Shown here in pieces: positions 28,316-37,329 of a DNA stretch of 64,000 nucleotides (its first letter is position 1; each line of letters begins with the position of its first letter). The stretch comes from Winogradskyella psychrotolerans (GTDB lineage Bacteria; Bacteroidota; Bacteroidia; Flavobacteriales; Flavobacteriaceae): NCBI RefSeq assembly GCF_018860565.1, contig NZ_JAHKPS010000025.1:124001-188000 (forward strand). Reading direction: 5' to 3'. Under the pieces are notes generated by a model. That model made no database searches and was not told the DNA's origin. It was given only the letters and a program-made list of their open reading frames with translations. The translations under genes and the position numbers were made by a program.

Positions 28316-28739
28316 CTTAAAATAGCTTTATAACGTATTGCGCTGTTTTGGTGCGAATAACTTTTAGAGAGGGATAAAAAAGTAAGTTAACACAAAACAA
28401 TAACAACATGGTTAATGTTTGATTATTAAGCCTCATTAATGTTTGGGACATTGATTAATAGCCTACCAAAAGTGCTATTATGATTACAAATATGCTAATA
28501 ATTAGGTTTTAATACGAATAAATTAGATGAAATGTACAATATAGTTTTGTTAAAAAATCACTTATCGACCAACGGCACAAATCTTGGGAGTATTACTGTT
28601 TCATCGACGAAATGCATGATTGGCTTAGTGGTCTCTTTTTTAGATAGTTAGTGGAGGGTGGTTTTTATATCGTTGTAGCTTTAATGTTCTGTAATTATGT
28701 CTATTTAGAATCTTAAATAAAACAATAAAACTTCTATAT
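28316..28739. other. Divergent intergenic region between the histidine kinase and argS
   Basis: 424 bases with no ORF of interest. It must hold the kinase promoter on the minus strand and the argS promoter on the plus strand (box at 28735-28742). I see no terminator or strong repeat. Confidence 0.5.
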
Positions 28740-28742
28740 TTG
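28735..28742 (+). promoter_or_regulatory. -7 box of argS
   Basis: TATATTTG matches the Bacteroidetes -7 element. Transcription would start near 28748, only 7 bases before the ATG at 28755 but about 28 before the preferred ATG at 28776. Confidence 0.5.
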
Positions 28743-28775
28743 CAAGCGTTTAAAATGCCAAAAGATAAAGATAAG

Positions 28776-30554
28776 ATGAAGCTTCAAGAAACTTTAGAAT
28801 TACATGTAAAAGCAGCTGTTAAAGCATTGTTTGAATCAGAATTAGAATCGGTAGAATTTCAGGCGACTCGCAAAGAGTTTGCTGGAGATATTACGGTTGT
28901 TGTATTTCCGATGTTGCGTGTAGTAAAAGGAAATCCTGCTGTAATTGGTGAGCAAGTTGGTCAGTATTTACTCGATAATGTGGATTTGGTTAAAGGATTT
29001 AATGTTGTTAAAGGTTTTTTAAACATTGAAATTGATGATGCATATTACCTCGATTTCTTTCAATCTATAAAGGACGATAACACGTTTGGGTTTGTTGAGG
29101 TAAAAGAAGACAAAGCCGTAATGGTAGAGTATTCTTCGCCAAATACTAATAAACCATTGCATTTAGGTCACGTAAGAAATGTGCTTTTAGGTTATAGTGT
29201 TGCTGAAATTTTAAAAGCTTCTGGTAAGAACGTTTATAAAACGCAGATTATTAACGATAGAGGTATTCATATTTGCAAAAGTATGTTAGCTTATCAAAAA
29301 TTTGGTCAAGGTGAAACACCTACTGAAGACTTGAAAGGTGATAAATTGGTTGGTAATTATTACGTAAAGTTTGATCAGGCTTATAAATCTGAAATTTCAG
29401 AATTAGTAGCCCAAGGTCAGTCTGAAGAAGAGGCTAAAAAGAACGCTCCATTATTATTAGAAGCACAAGAAATGCTTATTAAATGGGAAGCTGGAGACGA
29501 GGATGTTGTAGCACTCTGGAAAAAAATGAACCAATGGGTTTATGATGGTTTTGATGTGACTTATAAAAATATAGGAGTAGATTTTGATGCTTATTATTAT
29601 GAAAGTAATACCTATTTATTAGGGAAAGAGTTTGTTGCCGAAGGTTTAAAAACAGGAGTCTTTACTAAGAAAGCAGATGGATCTGTTTGGTGCGATTTAA
29701 CCGAAGATGGTTTAGACGAAAAAATTGTATTACGTAGCGATGGAACTGCAGTTTACATGACTCAAGATATTGGTACAGCGATTCAACGTATAAAAGATTA
29801 CCCAGATGTTGGAGGTATGGTTTATACGGTTGGTAACGAGCAAGATTACCACTTTAAAGTTTTATTTTTAATCTTAAAAAAATTAGGCTTCGATTGGGCT
29901 AAAAATCTATTCCACTTAAGTTATGGTATGGTAGATTTACCAAGCGGAAAAATGAAGAGTAGAGAAGGAACGGTTGTAGATGCGGATGATTTAATTCAAG
30001 AAATGGCAGATACTGCTGAAGAAATTTCTAAAGAATTAGGTAAGCTTGAAGATTACTCGGAAGAAGAGAAAAAAGCACTCTACAAAACCATTGGTTTAGG
30101 AGCATTAAAATATTACATCTTAAAAGTAGATCCTAAAAAACGAATTTTATTTGACCCAAAAGAGTCTATCGATTTTCAAGGTAATACAGGGCCTTTTATT
30201 CAATATACCTATGCAAGAATTCAGTCTATATTAAGAAAGGCTACTACAGTTTCGCTTAGTGATCTTGATAATGCTAACATAGTGCTTCACGACAAAGAAA
30301 AACAACTTATCAAGCAGTTAGAGTTATTTCCTGAAGTCATTCAAAATGCAGCAGAGCAGCATAGTCCTGCGTTAATTGCAAACTATACTTATGATTTGGT
30401 AAAAGATTTTAATTCATTTTATCAAAATGTATCTATTCTAGGTGCAGATACAGAAGAAGAAAAAAGCTTTAGAGTAGCGTTGTCTAAATCGGTAAGTCAG
30501 ACAATTAAAAATGCATTTCAAGTTTTAGGAATTGAGGTGCCAGAACGTATGTAA
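28776..30554 (+). CDS. argS: Arginyl-tRNA synthetase
   Basis: About 592 residues, class I synthetase charging tRNA-Arg. It has an N-terminal Add-1 domain, then the HIGH-type motif in SPNTNKPLHLGHVRN, the KMSKS-type motif in LPSGKMKSREGTVVDADDLI, and the anticodon-binding DALR domain ending in NAFQVLGIEVPERM. I prefer ATG 28776 (MKLQETLELHVKAAV), since it matches family N-termini. ATG at 28755 would add seven mostly charged residues, and the TTG at 28740 overlaps the promoter box. Confidence 0.96.
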   Translation: MKLQETLELHVKAAVKALFESELESVEFQATRKEFAGDITVVVFPMLRVVKGNPAVIGEQVGQYLLDNVDLVKGFNVVKGFLNIEIDDAYYLDFFQSIKDDNTFGFVEVKEDKAVMVEYSSPNTNKPLHLGHVRNVLLGYSVAEILKASGKNVYKTQIINDRGIHICKSMLAYQKFGQGETPTEDLKGDKLVGNYYVKFDQAYKSEISELVAQGQSEEEAKKNAPLLLEAQEMLIKWEAGDEDVVALWKKMNQWVYDGFDVTYKNIGVDFDAYYYESNTYLLGKEFVAEGLKTGVFTKKADGSVWCDLTEDGLDEKIVLRSDGTAVYMTQDIGTAIQRIKDYPDVGGMVYTVGNEQDYHFKVLFLILKKLGFDWAKNLFHLSYGMVDLPSGKMKSREGTVVDADDLIQEMADTAEEISKELGKLEDYSEEEKKALYKTIGLGALKYYILKVDPKKRILFDPKESIDFQGNTGPFIQYTYARIQSILRKATTVSLSDLDNANIVLHDKEKQLIKQLELFPEVIQNAAEQHSPALIANYTYDLVKDFNSFYQNVSILGADTEEEKSFRVALSKSVSQTIKNAFQVLGIEVPERM

Positions 30555-30750
30555 GTTTAGATAATATCTAATTTTTATCATATGAAATGTGTTATTCTAA
30601 CTTGTTTTAGAGCTTATTTTAAATAGGCGCCATTTCTATCTGTATTTTTTTTTGTAATTATTTCTCGTGAGGTTTAACACTTTGCAAGAGAGTGATTTGT
30701 GTATTTTTTCGTAATTTAGTAAGAGCTCAATTGTTCTTTAAACTACTGCT

Positions 30751-32037
30751 ATGGAAAAATGTCACACTATAAAACGCTATACCATTACGTTTTTGTTAAT
30801 GGTTTTAGTGGTGTTTTCGTTAAATGCTCAAGCTGTTTTTACAGAATATAGTGGTAAAATTATTGATGGGCGTTCTAATAAAGCTTTAGAAGCAGTTAGC
30901 TTAAATATCAATGAAACCAATATTGGTACTATTACAAATTCTGAAGGAGAGTTTGTAATAAAAGTTGCTAGCGATTACTTAGATTCTAAAGTGACGATTT
31001 CATTATTAGGTTATGATACTTACAGCGTTCCGTTATCTCAATTAGCTAAAGCAGATAATGTTATAAAATTATATGTCGCTGTAACCGAATTATCTGCTGT
31101 TAGCATTTCTGCATTTAAAAATGCTGAAAGTTTAGTACAAAAAGTGTTTCGAGATAAAATGCAACACTTAGACGATCAGTCTTTATTTATGACAGCTTTT
31201 TATCGTGAAACTATTAAGCGTCGTAATAGAAATGTATCATTAACTGAAGCGGTTGTTAATATTCTTAAACAGCCCAATTCTTCATCTCTTCGTGATGCTA
31301 TTCAGCTAAGTAAAGCAAGAAAAAGTACAGATTATAAACGTTTAGATACCGTTTCTGTAAAGTTACAAGGCGGTCCATTTTCGGCATTGTATTTAGATAT
31401 TATGAAGTATCCTGAACATATTTTTACAGAAGAAAGTATTAAAATATATAATTTCTCTTTTGATGAGCCTTCGGTTATAAATAATAGAGCAGTTTATGTG
31501 GTAAATTTTATTCCAAAGACTAACGTTGTTGGAGTAAACTATATTGGTAAATTATTTATAGATGTAGAATTATTGGCTTTGGCAGGTGCAGACTATGCTT
31601 TAGATTTAAGTGATAAAAAAAGAACCAAAAATTTATTAGTTAAAAAAAAGCCTAAGGATATTGTCGTTTACCCTTTAGAAGCAAGTTATAAAGTGGCATA
31701 TAAAGTTAATGGTAAAACATGGTATTACAATTATTCTAATTTGAATCTGAAATTTAAAATTAATAAAAAGAAGCAGTTATTTAACAAGGTTTATACTTTG
31801 GCTAGTGAAATGGCTGTAACAGATTGGGAAGTTAATTCTGTTGATAAAAGAATTAAAATTAAGGATAGATTAAAACCAACTATGGTTATTACTGACGCGA
31901 TTTCTGGGTTTTCAGATCCTAATTTTTGGGGAAAATATAATCTAATAGAACCAGATAAGTCTATAGAGTCTGCGATAGCTAAAATTAAAAAGAATATCGA
32001 AAAAGAAAAACAGGATAAAAAAAAGAAGAGTAGCTAA
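30751..32037 (+). CDS. Carboxypeptidase-like regulatory domain protein, exported
   Basis: 428 residues with a signal peptide (FLLMVLVVFSLNAQA), then a CarboxypepD_reg-like beta-sandwich (YSGKIIDGRSNKALEAVSL, NIGTITNSEGEFVIK, SLLGYDTYSVPL), then a large uncharacterised domain found with it in flavobacteria (FYRETIKRRNRNVSLTEAV, WYYNYSNLNLKFKINKKKQ) and a lysine-rich tail (KQDKKKKSS). Probably periplasmic or OM-associated; function unknown. Single gene. Confidence 0.8.
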   Translation: MEKCHTIKRYTITFLLMVLVVFSLNAQAVFTEYSGKIIDGRSNKALEAVSLNINETNIGTITNSEGEFVIKVASDYLDSKVTISLLGYDTYSVPLSQLAKADNVIKLYVAVTELSAVSISAFKNAESLVQKVFRDKMQHLDDQSLFMTAFYRETIKRRNRNVSLTEAVVNILKQPNSSSLRDAIQLSKARKSTDYKRLDTVSVKLQGGPFSALYLDIMKYPEHIFTEESIKIYNFSFDEPSVINNRAVYVVNFIPKTNVVGVNYIGKLFIDVELLALAGADYALDLSDKKRTKNLLVKKKPKDIVVYPLEASYKVAYKVNGKTWYYNYSNLNLKFKINKKKQLFNKVYTLASEMAVTDWEVNSVDKRIKIKDRLKPTMVITDAISGFSDPNFWGKYNLIEPDKSIESAIAKIKKNIEKEKQDKKKKSS

Positions 32038-32136
32038 GCACAACTATAAATGCGTTATAAAAGTAGATTTAGAATAAGCATTTATTTAATGCTATAAAAG
32101 GACGTTCTTAAGGTCTAAAATCACCATTAATTCTTA

Positions 32137-33414
32137 CTATATGGATTTCTCTTTTAAATTAAAACGGTATACATAACCACAGCTTAATTCTGTAAAATCT
32201 GCCTGACCAAGATTTGCATTAATATGTGCACCAAGAAAAATATTGTGCTTTGGAGCTTTGTTGGTTGTCCATAAATAATATTTTAATCCCATTCTAGCAG
32301 AAATAGTTCGTTTTATTTCATAATACCAATCTAATTCACCTAAAACTTCTATGGTTTCTCCATTTGCGTTTTCATAAGTAACCCCTTGGTTAAGTTGCCA
32401 ATCTATTTTGTAAAAAGGTTTGTGTATGTTTAAACCTAAATCAAATTCAAAACCAATATGGTCTATTAATAATTCAGAGCTTGCAAAAATCCCAAAGCTA
32501 GTTGCGTAACCATAAGGGTTATCTTTAAAGTGAGGAAATTGTTCTTCAATTAAAGCTTCATTGTTTTTTATGTAATCGTAGTAGTGTTCATAGAACCTGT
32601 AATAAAAACCACCACCAAATTTAAATGTATTATTTAGGATTTTTCCGGCAGAAGCAGAAACTGTAAAAACTTCTTTTTTGGTATTAAACTTTTCAGATAA
32701 TACATTTTGGCCTAAACCCAACCGAAAAGCCATATACGTTTGAGATTTAGAGGCGAAAGTAGGTTTTTTAAAATCGTTATTACTATTAGAGTTTTTGTCA
32801 ATTTTAGCAGAAATACTTGCTGTAAAAGAATTTAAGCCTTGGTTTGGTAAATTCGTATGGCCATTAGAATGGTGTAAGTATCCCAAGCCAAATCGCCAGT
32901 CTGTAGCATGGGTTTTAAAAACATCGTAATAGAAAAAAGATCTAAACGACCAGTTAATTTTTGTGGTGATTGCTCTGTTAAATGCATTGGTAATTATATC
33001 GTATTGAGTATCCATATAAGAACTACCAAAACCTATTTGTAGGTTTAAACCGTCTATTTGTTTTTTTAATATTGAAAATTCAATAAATGGCAATATACTA
33101 TAAGCATGCCCAACTTTGGTAGAATTGCCAAAATCTGTATAACCCAATGAAATACCAGTTTTTGGATAGTTTAATCTCGCAGCCCATTCTTTATTAGAGT
33201 TATAGTTGTATTGGCCAATACTTAAAAATACGTTTTTTTGTAGCTTGGTTTTTGGGAAATCAGTATTGGCTTCTTGTGTTTTTCCAACAATAATTTCGGG
33301 TGTAAAAAAGAGTGATGTCTTAGGGTTGGTAGTAGTTGTTTGGGCCAAACAATTTTGAAGAAAAAAGAATATAGTAATAGCTAAAGATAAGCTTAAATAA
33401 TTTTTGAAGCGCAT
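32137..33414 (-). CDS. PagL-like lipid A 3-O-deacylase / acyloxyacyl hydrolase family
   Basis: 425 residues from the ATG at 33414 (signal peptide LAITIFFFLQNCLAQ); a longer start at 33447 directly abuts the receptor stop but would mask the signal. OM beta-barrel pattern throughout. The key motif is LHHSNGHTNLPNQGLN, matching the His/Ser dyad of the PagL family active site. PagL removes a 3-O-linked acyl chain from lipid A; this protein is longer than Proteobacterial PagL (about 170 residues), as often seen in Bacteroidetes. It is the last gene of the ECF-FecR-TonB receptor operon. Confidence 0.78.
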   Translation of the reverse strand: MRFKNYLSLSLAITIFFFLQNCLAQTTTTNPKTSLFFTPEIIVGKTQEANTDFPKTKLQKNVFLSIGQYNYNSNKEWAARLNYPKTGISLGYTDFGNSTKVGHAYSILPFIEFSILKKQIDGLNLQIGFGSSYMDTQYDIITNAFNRAITTKINWSFRSFFYYDVFKTHATDWRFGLGYLHHSNGHTNLPNQGLNSFTASISAKIDKNSNSNNDFKKPTFASKSQTYMAFRLGLGQNVLSEKFNTKKEVFTVSASAGKILNNTFKFGGGFYYRFYEHYYDYIKNNEALIEEQFPHFKDNPYGYATSFGIFASSELLIDHIGFEFDLGLNIHKPFYKIDWQLNQGVTYENANGETIEVLGELDWYYEIKRTISARMGLKYYLWTTNKAPKHNIFLGAHINANLGQADFTELSCGYVYRFNLKEKSI

Positions 33415-33447
33415 TAATAACTGGTTGGTTGGTGTTACAATAAACAA

Positions 33448-35763
33448 CTAAAAATTGATTCTAAAACTAAGATTTGGTGTAAATTTTAAAGACCTATTAT
33501 TAATTTCAACCATAGAATCATCAGAATTAAAGGTGTAATACCGATTGATAATGTTGGTTTGATTAAAGATGTTCCAGACAGAAGCTCCAATATCGGCTTT
33601 TACACCTTTTGAAAATTTAAAATTATAAATCACAGAGATATCTGTTCTAAAATAATCTGGTAAACGTGCATTATTTGGAGACGCGTATTCTATAATATTG
33701 TTACTGTTATCTTGTGTTGTTGAAGGTGTTGTGTATGGCCTTCCTGAATGCCAATTAAGTCCAAGGCCAATTTTAAAATCATCAATATTATAAGTTAAAG
33801 AAGCGTTGGCAACATGTTGCAAATCTAACGTGTTTGAGAAAGAATTGCCATTATTTAGATTTTCAAAATGATAATCGTTTTTACTAAAGGTATAACTTAG
33901 CCAAGTGCTAAAATTATTAAAGCGTTTGTTGATTAAAAAATCAATGCCTTTTACGGTATAAGAACCAATATCGTTTGTAAACTGAAACTGGTTTTGAAAC
34001 CCTTGACTAAGAGCGGTAATGTTATTTACATTTTTGTAATACCCTTCTAGAGATACTAATAAGTTATTTTGGTTATAGCTAACACCTGCCGATACTTGTT
34101 GGCTTTTAATTAAAGGAATGTTATTCGTATTTGCTAATTGCCAACGTCTTTTTTCTATGCCTAAAAAATCTTGCTGTAAATCTATAACCTGAGTAATAGA
34201 TTGACTCTTTAATTCGCCTAATATTTCTAACCTAAAATAGTCCGATAGTTTTTGGTTGAATGCAAACCGAGGTTCAATAATAAGCTTTTGCAGTTTCCCA
34301 AAGTAACTAATTCTTGAACCTAAACGTAAATATGTATTACGAGATTGTGAATAGCGTACAACTTCACCAAATATGGCATGTGTTCTTATAATTTCTTTTG
34401 TTAAACTCGTAAAATTAGGATTGGTTACATCTTCAAAATTGGTAACACCAACTTCGTTAAACTGATAGCCCAAATTTATTTTTAAGGAAGGGCTTAATAC
34501 TTTTGAAATATCAAACCGTAAACCATAATCTTCAACTTTATTTTCTTGCTTTAAGAATTGATTGTTAGAAATATTGTTATTTGTAGCATCTAAATCATAA
34601 TTAGAATAATAAGCTTGAGCAGAAAGATTCGTTCCATCCTTTAATCGTTTAGAATAGGTAGCACTTGTTCCAAAACTTATTTGGTTTAATTCACTTTTTG
34701 TCTCTTGGAAATCGTTATTTGTTGTTGTGTATACCTGTTTGTAATCTAAGTTGTTATACATGTTCATGACATTAACGCGTAACTTAGAGGAGTCGTTGAT
34801 GTTATATAAAAACTTAGCATTAAAATCATAAAAAATAAAACGCTCGTCTAATGCCAATTGTGTATTAATAGCATTTGAAGTATTTAATTCTGAGTCTGAA
34901 AAAATACGGTCAAAATAGGAGTCATAAGTTTTTGAAACTATAAAATCTGTATAAGAACGTCTAGCGGCTAATTGTAATTCTGTTTTTTTAGATAATGGGA
35001 TTTTTGCAAACCCATCTACGCTTAGTAGGTTGCCTCCAATTCCACCACTTGTTTTTTCGCTTAAATTGTCTGTGTTTTGAATCGCAATAGTACTAGAAAC
35101 AGCATTGCCAAATTTGGCGCTAGTTCCGTTTTTAGAAACCGTAACATCATTAGATAAATAAGGATTGAAAGTAGATATTAACCCAAAAAAATGACCCGTT
35201 TGATACATTCTTATTCCTTCGTATAAAATAAGATTTTGATCGTTTGTGCCACCACGAACATTGATATTAGAAATGCGTTCGTCTACACTAATTATTCCTG
35301 GTAAGTTTTGTACTATTTGTAATACATCTGGTTCAATTAATCCGGGTAAAATTTGAAAGGCTTTGGTGTCAGCCTCAATGGTTCCGTTGTTTGTTTTAGA
35401 AATACCTTTAGTTAGATAATTCGTAACAACAACCTCTTCTAAGTGCTGAATACTGTTTTGTGCTTCAGTGACTTTTTGCGGTGTAATAGCAATAAAACGA
35501 TTGCTTAGAATTTCAAAATTAAGGTTGGTATCAAGTTTTAGTTGGTTAACAGCTTGTGTTAAAGAAAGTCCATGGCGTAAAGGAGTGATTGAGATGCCTT
35601 CAATTGTCTTGGTTTCAAAAGAAAATTTAACATCGTACTGTTTTTCAAGTTCTAAAAGTATTTGTGCAAGCGTCTGTTTTTCCTTTAACTCTTGGCTATA
35701 GGCAAGGTTGTAAAAGGTAAAAGATGAAAAAAAGAAAATTAAACAAAGTAATTTTTTATTCAC
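33448..35763 (-). CDS. FecA-like TonB-dependent receptor with STN signalling domain
   Basis: 771 residues. Signal peptide (1-24), STN secretin-like domain about 25-100 (LAQILLELEKQYDVKFSFE, LSLTQAVNQLKLDTNLNFE), plug about 110-230 (GLIEPDVLQIVQNLPGI, NVRGGTNDQNLILYEGIRMY), then a 22-strand-type barrel with DIGASVWNIFNQTNIIN and a terminal Phe (NLSFRINF). The STN domain indicates signalling to the FecR protein encoded upstream. Unlike SusC proteins it has no CarboxypepD_reg domain and no SusD partner. Starts within the last eight bases of fecR. Confidence 0.9.
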   Translation of the reverse strand: MNKKLLCLIFFFSSFTFYNLAYSQELKEKQTLAQILLELEKQYDVKFSFETKTIEGISITPLRHGLSLTQAVNQLKLDTNLNFEILSNRFIAITPQKVTEAQNSIQHLEEVVVTNYLTKGISKTNNGTIEADTKAFQILPGLIEPDVLQIVQNLPGIISVDERISNINVRGGTNDQNLILYEGIRMYQTGHFFGLISTFNPYLSNDVTVSKNGTSAKFGNAVSSTIAIQNTDNLSEKTSGGIGGNLLSVDGFAKIPLSKKTELQLAARRSYTDFIVSKTYDSYFDRIFSDSELNTSNAINTQLALDERFIFYDFNAKFLYNINDSSKLRVNVMNMYNNLDYKQVYTTTNNDFQETKSELNQISFGTSATYSKRLKDGTNLSAQAYYSNYDLDATNNNISNNQFLKQENKVEDYGLRFDISKVLSPSLKINLGYQFNEVGVTNFEDVTNPNFTSLTKEIIRTHAIFGEVVRYSQSRNTYLRLGSRISYFGKLQKLIIEPRFAFNQKLSDYFRLEILGELKSQSITQVIDLQQDFLGIEKRRWQLANTNNIPLIKSQQVSAGVSYNQNNLLVSLEGYYKNVNNITALSQGFQNQFQFTNDIGSYTVKGIDFLINKRFNNFSTWLSYTFSKNDYHFENLNNGNSFSNTLDLQHVANASLTYNIDDFKIGLGLNWHSGRPYTTPSTTQDNSNNIIEYASPNNARLPDYFRTDISVIYNFKFSKGVKADIGASVWNIFNQTNIINRYYTFNSDDSMVEINNRSLKFTPNLSFRINF

Positions 35764-36652
35764 GCTTTAATAAAATAGATTTTTCTGATTTGCTGTAGCT
35801 TAAATTTAATGGTATTGTAACAGACTTTAATGCTAAATCTAAATTATTATGAGTAAAACTTCCTGTAAATAGACGAGATGTGTCAATATTTTTTGTAATT
35901 ATTTTCTGTTTGTATTGATTTTCAAACTCAGCAATGACGTGTTTAAGAGGAATGCTGTTAAAGCTGCTTTCGCCTTGTAACCATTGTGGTTGAGTTGTGT
36001 TTTCTATTTCAGTTGTTAGTAATTTTCCATCTATAATCTGGAAAGTGTCGCCTGGTTTTAATTTTACCGTTTTGTCTTTATGTGTTACACCAACTAAACC
36101 TTCGTAACAAGTTACTTCAAAATAAGATTTACGTTGCTTTACATTAAATTGTGTACCTAAGACGCTAACTACTCCTTCAGAAGTAATAACATCAAATTTT
36201 TGACCTTTGGCAACTTTAAAAAAGGCCTCACCTTGTAGTTTTACCTCTCTATTGTTGCTCCAGTGACTCTTATTAAAAGTGATTGTAGAATTGGCATTTA
36301 AATCTACAATAGAATTGTCTGGTAACTCAATAGTATCTTGTTGTGCTATAAGTGTTCCAACTTCAGTGTCTAGAGTTGAAGTGTAATAATAAATACTAAA
36401 TCCAATGGCTAAAATAGCCGCAATTCTAAGCAGTGGTTTTAGCCATTGCTTCGTTTTTGTAGGTTTAGGTTTAAGATGTTGCTTTAATGTTTTGTAAGAT
36501 GTATCTGTAGCAAATTCGGATGCTTTAAAAGATTTTAAAGCAGTATCCATTTTAATAAGATCATTATAATCTTCTAGCTGCTTAAAAGCTTTTAGCTCTT
36601 CAGTATTTAGGTTATGATCTAACCATTTTTTTATGAGTTCCTCTCGTTTCAT
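35756..36652 (-). CDS. FecR-family anti-sigma factor
   Basis: 298 residues. A cytoplasmic N-terminal sigma-binding part, one membrane segment about 70-90 (PLLRIAAILAIGFSIYYY), a FecR domain (TIELPDNSIVDLNANSTITF, REVKLQGEAFFKVAKGQKF, GVVSVLGTQFNV), and a C-terminal DUF4974/STN-interaction region (SFNSIPLKHVIAEFENQYKQ). It holds the ECF sigma factor and relays the receptor signal. 56 bp after the sigma gene. Confidence 0.92.
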   Translation of the reverse strand: MKREELIKKWLDHNLNTEELKAFKQLEDYNDLIKMDTALKSFKASEFATDTSYKTLKQHLKPKPTKTKQWLKPLLRIAAILAIGFSIYYYTSTLDTEVGTLIAQQDTIELPDNSIVDLNANSTITFNKSHWSNNREVKLQGEAFFKVAKGQKFDVITSEGVVSVLGTQFNVKQRKSYFEVTCYEGLVGVTHKDKTVKLKPGDTFQIIDGKLLTTEIENTTQPQWLQGESSFNSIPLKHVIAEFENQYKQKIITKNIDTSRLFTGSFTHNNLDLALKSVTIPLNLSYSKSEKSILLKRE

Positions 36653-36708
36653 AAATGTAATTTCAAGTATATAACAGCTTAGGTTTAAAAATCCCTACTT
36701 TTTTAGTT

Positions 36709-37224
36709 TTAAAGTTCGTTAATTTCTTCTCTTAACTTTTTTAAAGCTCCATAAATTCGTTTTTCAACGGCTTTTACAGATATATCTAAAAGTTTTGCAA
36801 TTTCCTTAAAGCGTTTGCCTTCAACTCTATTCATTAGAAAAGCAACCCGTTGTGCTTCGGTTAAATTATTTAGTGCATTTTGTAATTTTTGATGGTATTC
36901 TTTTTCTTGTAGTACAAATTCGGGTGTTTCATTAGTAGAATGTTTTTGAGGTTGTTTGTTGTATTTTAAGACTACTTTTTGATGAGCTACCGCATTAAGC
37001 ATTAGGTTGTTTGCTGTTGTAAACAAATAGCTTTTTGCTTTTTCAGGTGAGATTTTACCGCAATTTTGCCATAATTTAATGAAAGCTTCTTGCACTTTAT
37101 CTTGCGGATTCAATTGTTGTCCAAACTTGTAATACAGAAAATCATGAAGATTTTTAGCATGTTTATTATACAAGCGCTCAAATAATTGTGACTCGCAAAT
37201 ATTATCTTGTAGAGGTTTGCTCAT
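36709..37224 (-). CDS. ECF-type RNA polymerase sigma factor
   Basis: 171 residues. Sigma region 2 (YNKHAKNLHDFLYYKFG, DKVQEAFIKLWQN, YLFTTANNLMLNAV) and region 4 (LTEAQRVAFLMNRVEGKRFK, EIAKLLDISVKAVEKRIYGA). Belongs to the FecI-like group driving cell-surface signalling. First gene of a four-gene operon and divergent from the repeat lipoprotein across 105 bp, a natural place for a shared control region. Confidence 0.94.
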   Translation of the reverse strand: MSKPLQDNICESQLFERLYNKHAKNLHDFLYYKFGQQLNPQDKVQEAFIKLWQNCGKISPEKAKSYLFTTANNLMLNAVAHQKVVLKYNKQPQKHSTNETPEFVLQEKEYHQKLQNALNNLTEAQRVAFLMNRVEGKRFKEIAKLLDISVKAVEKRIYGALKKLREEINEL

Positions 37225-37329
37225 AGGTTTTTATAGGTTGCACAAATTATAAATAAATTTTTAATAATTGAGAGTAGGACTTTTTACAATTAAACTGTTC
37301 TATAATAAATCGTTAAATTTATCTGAGTT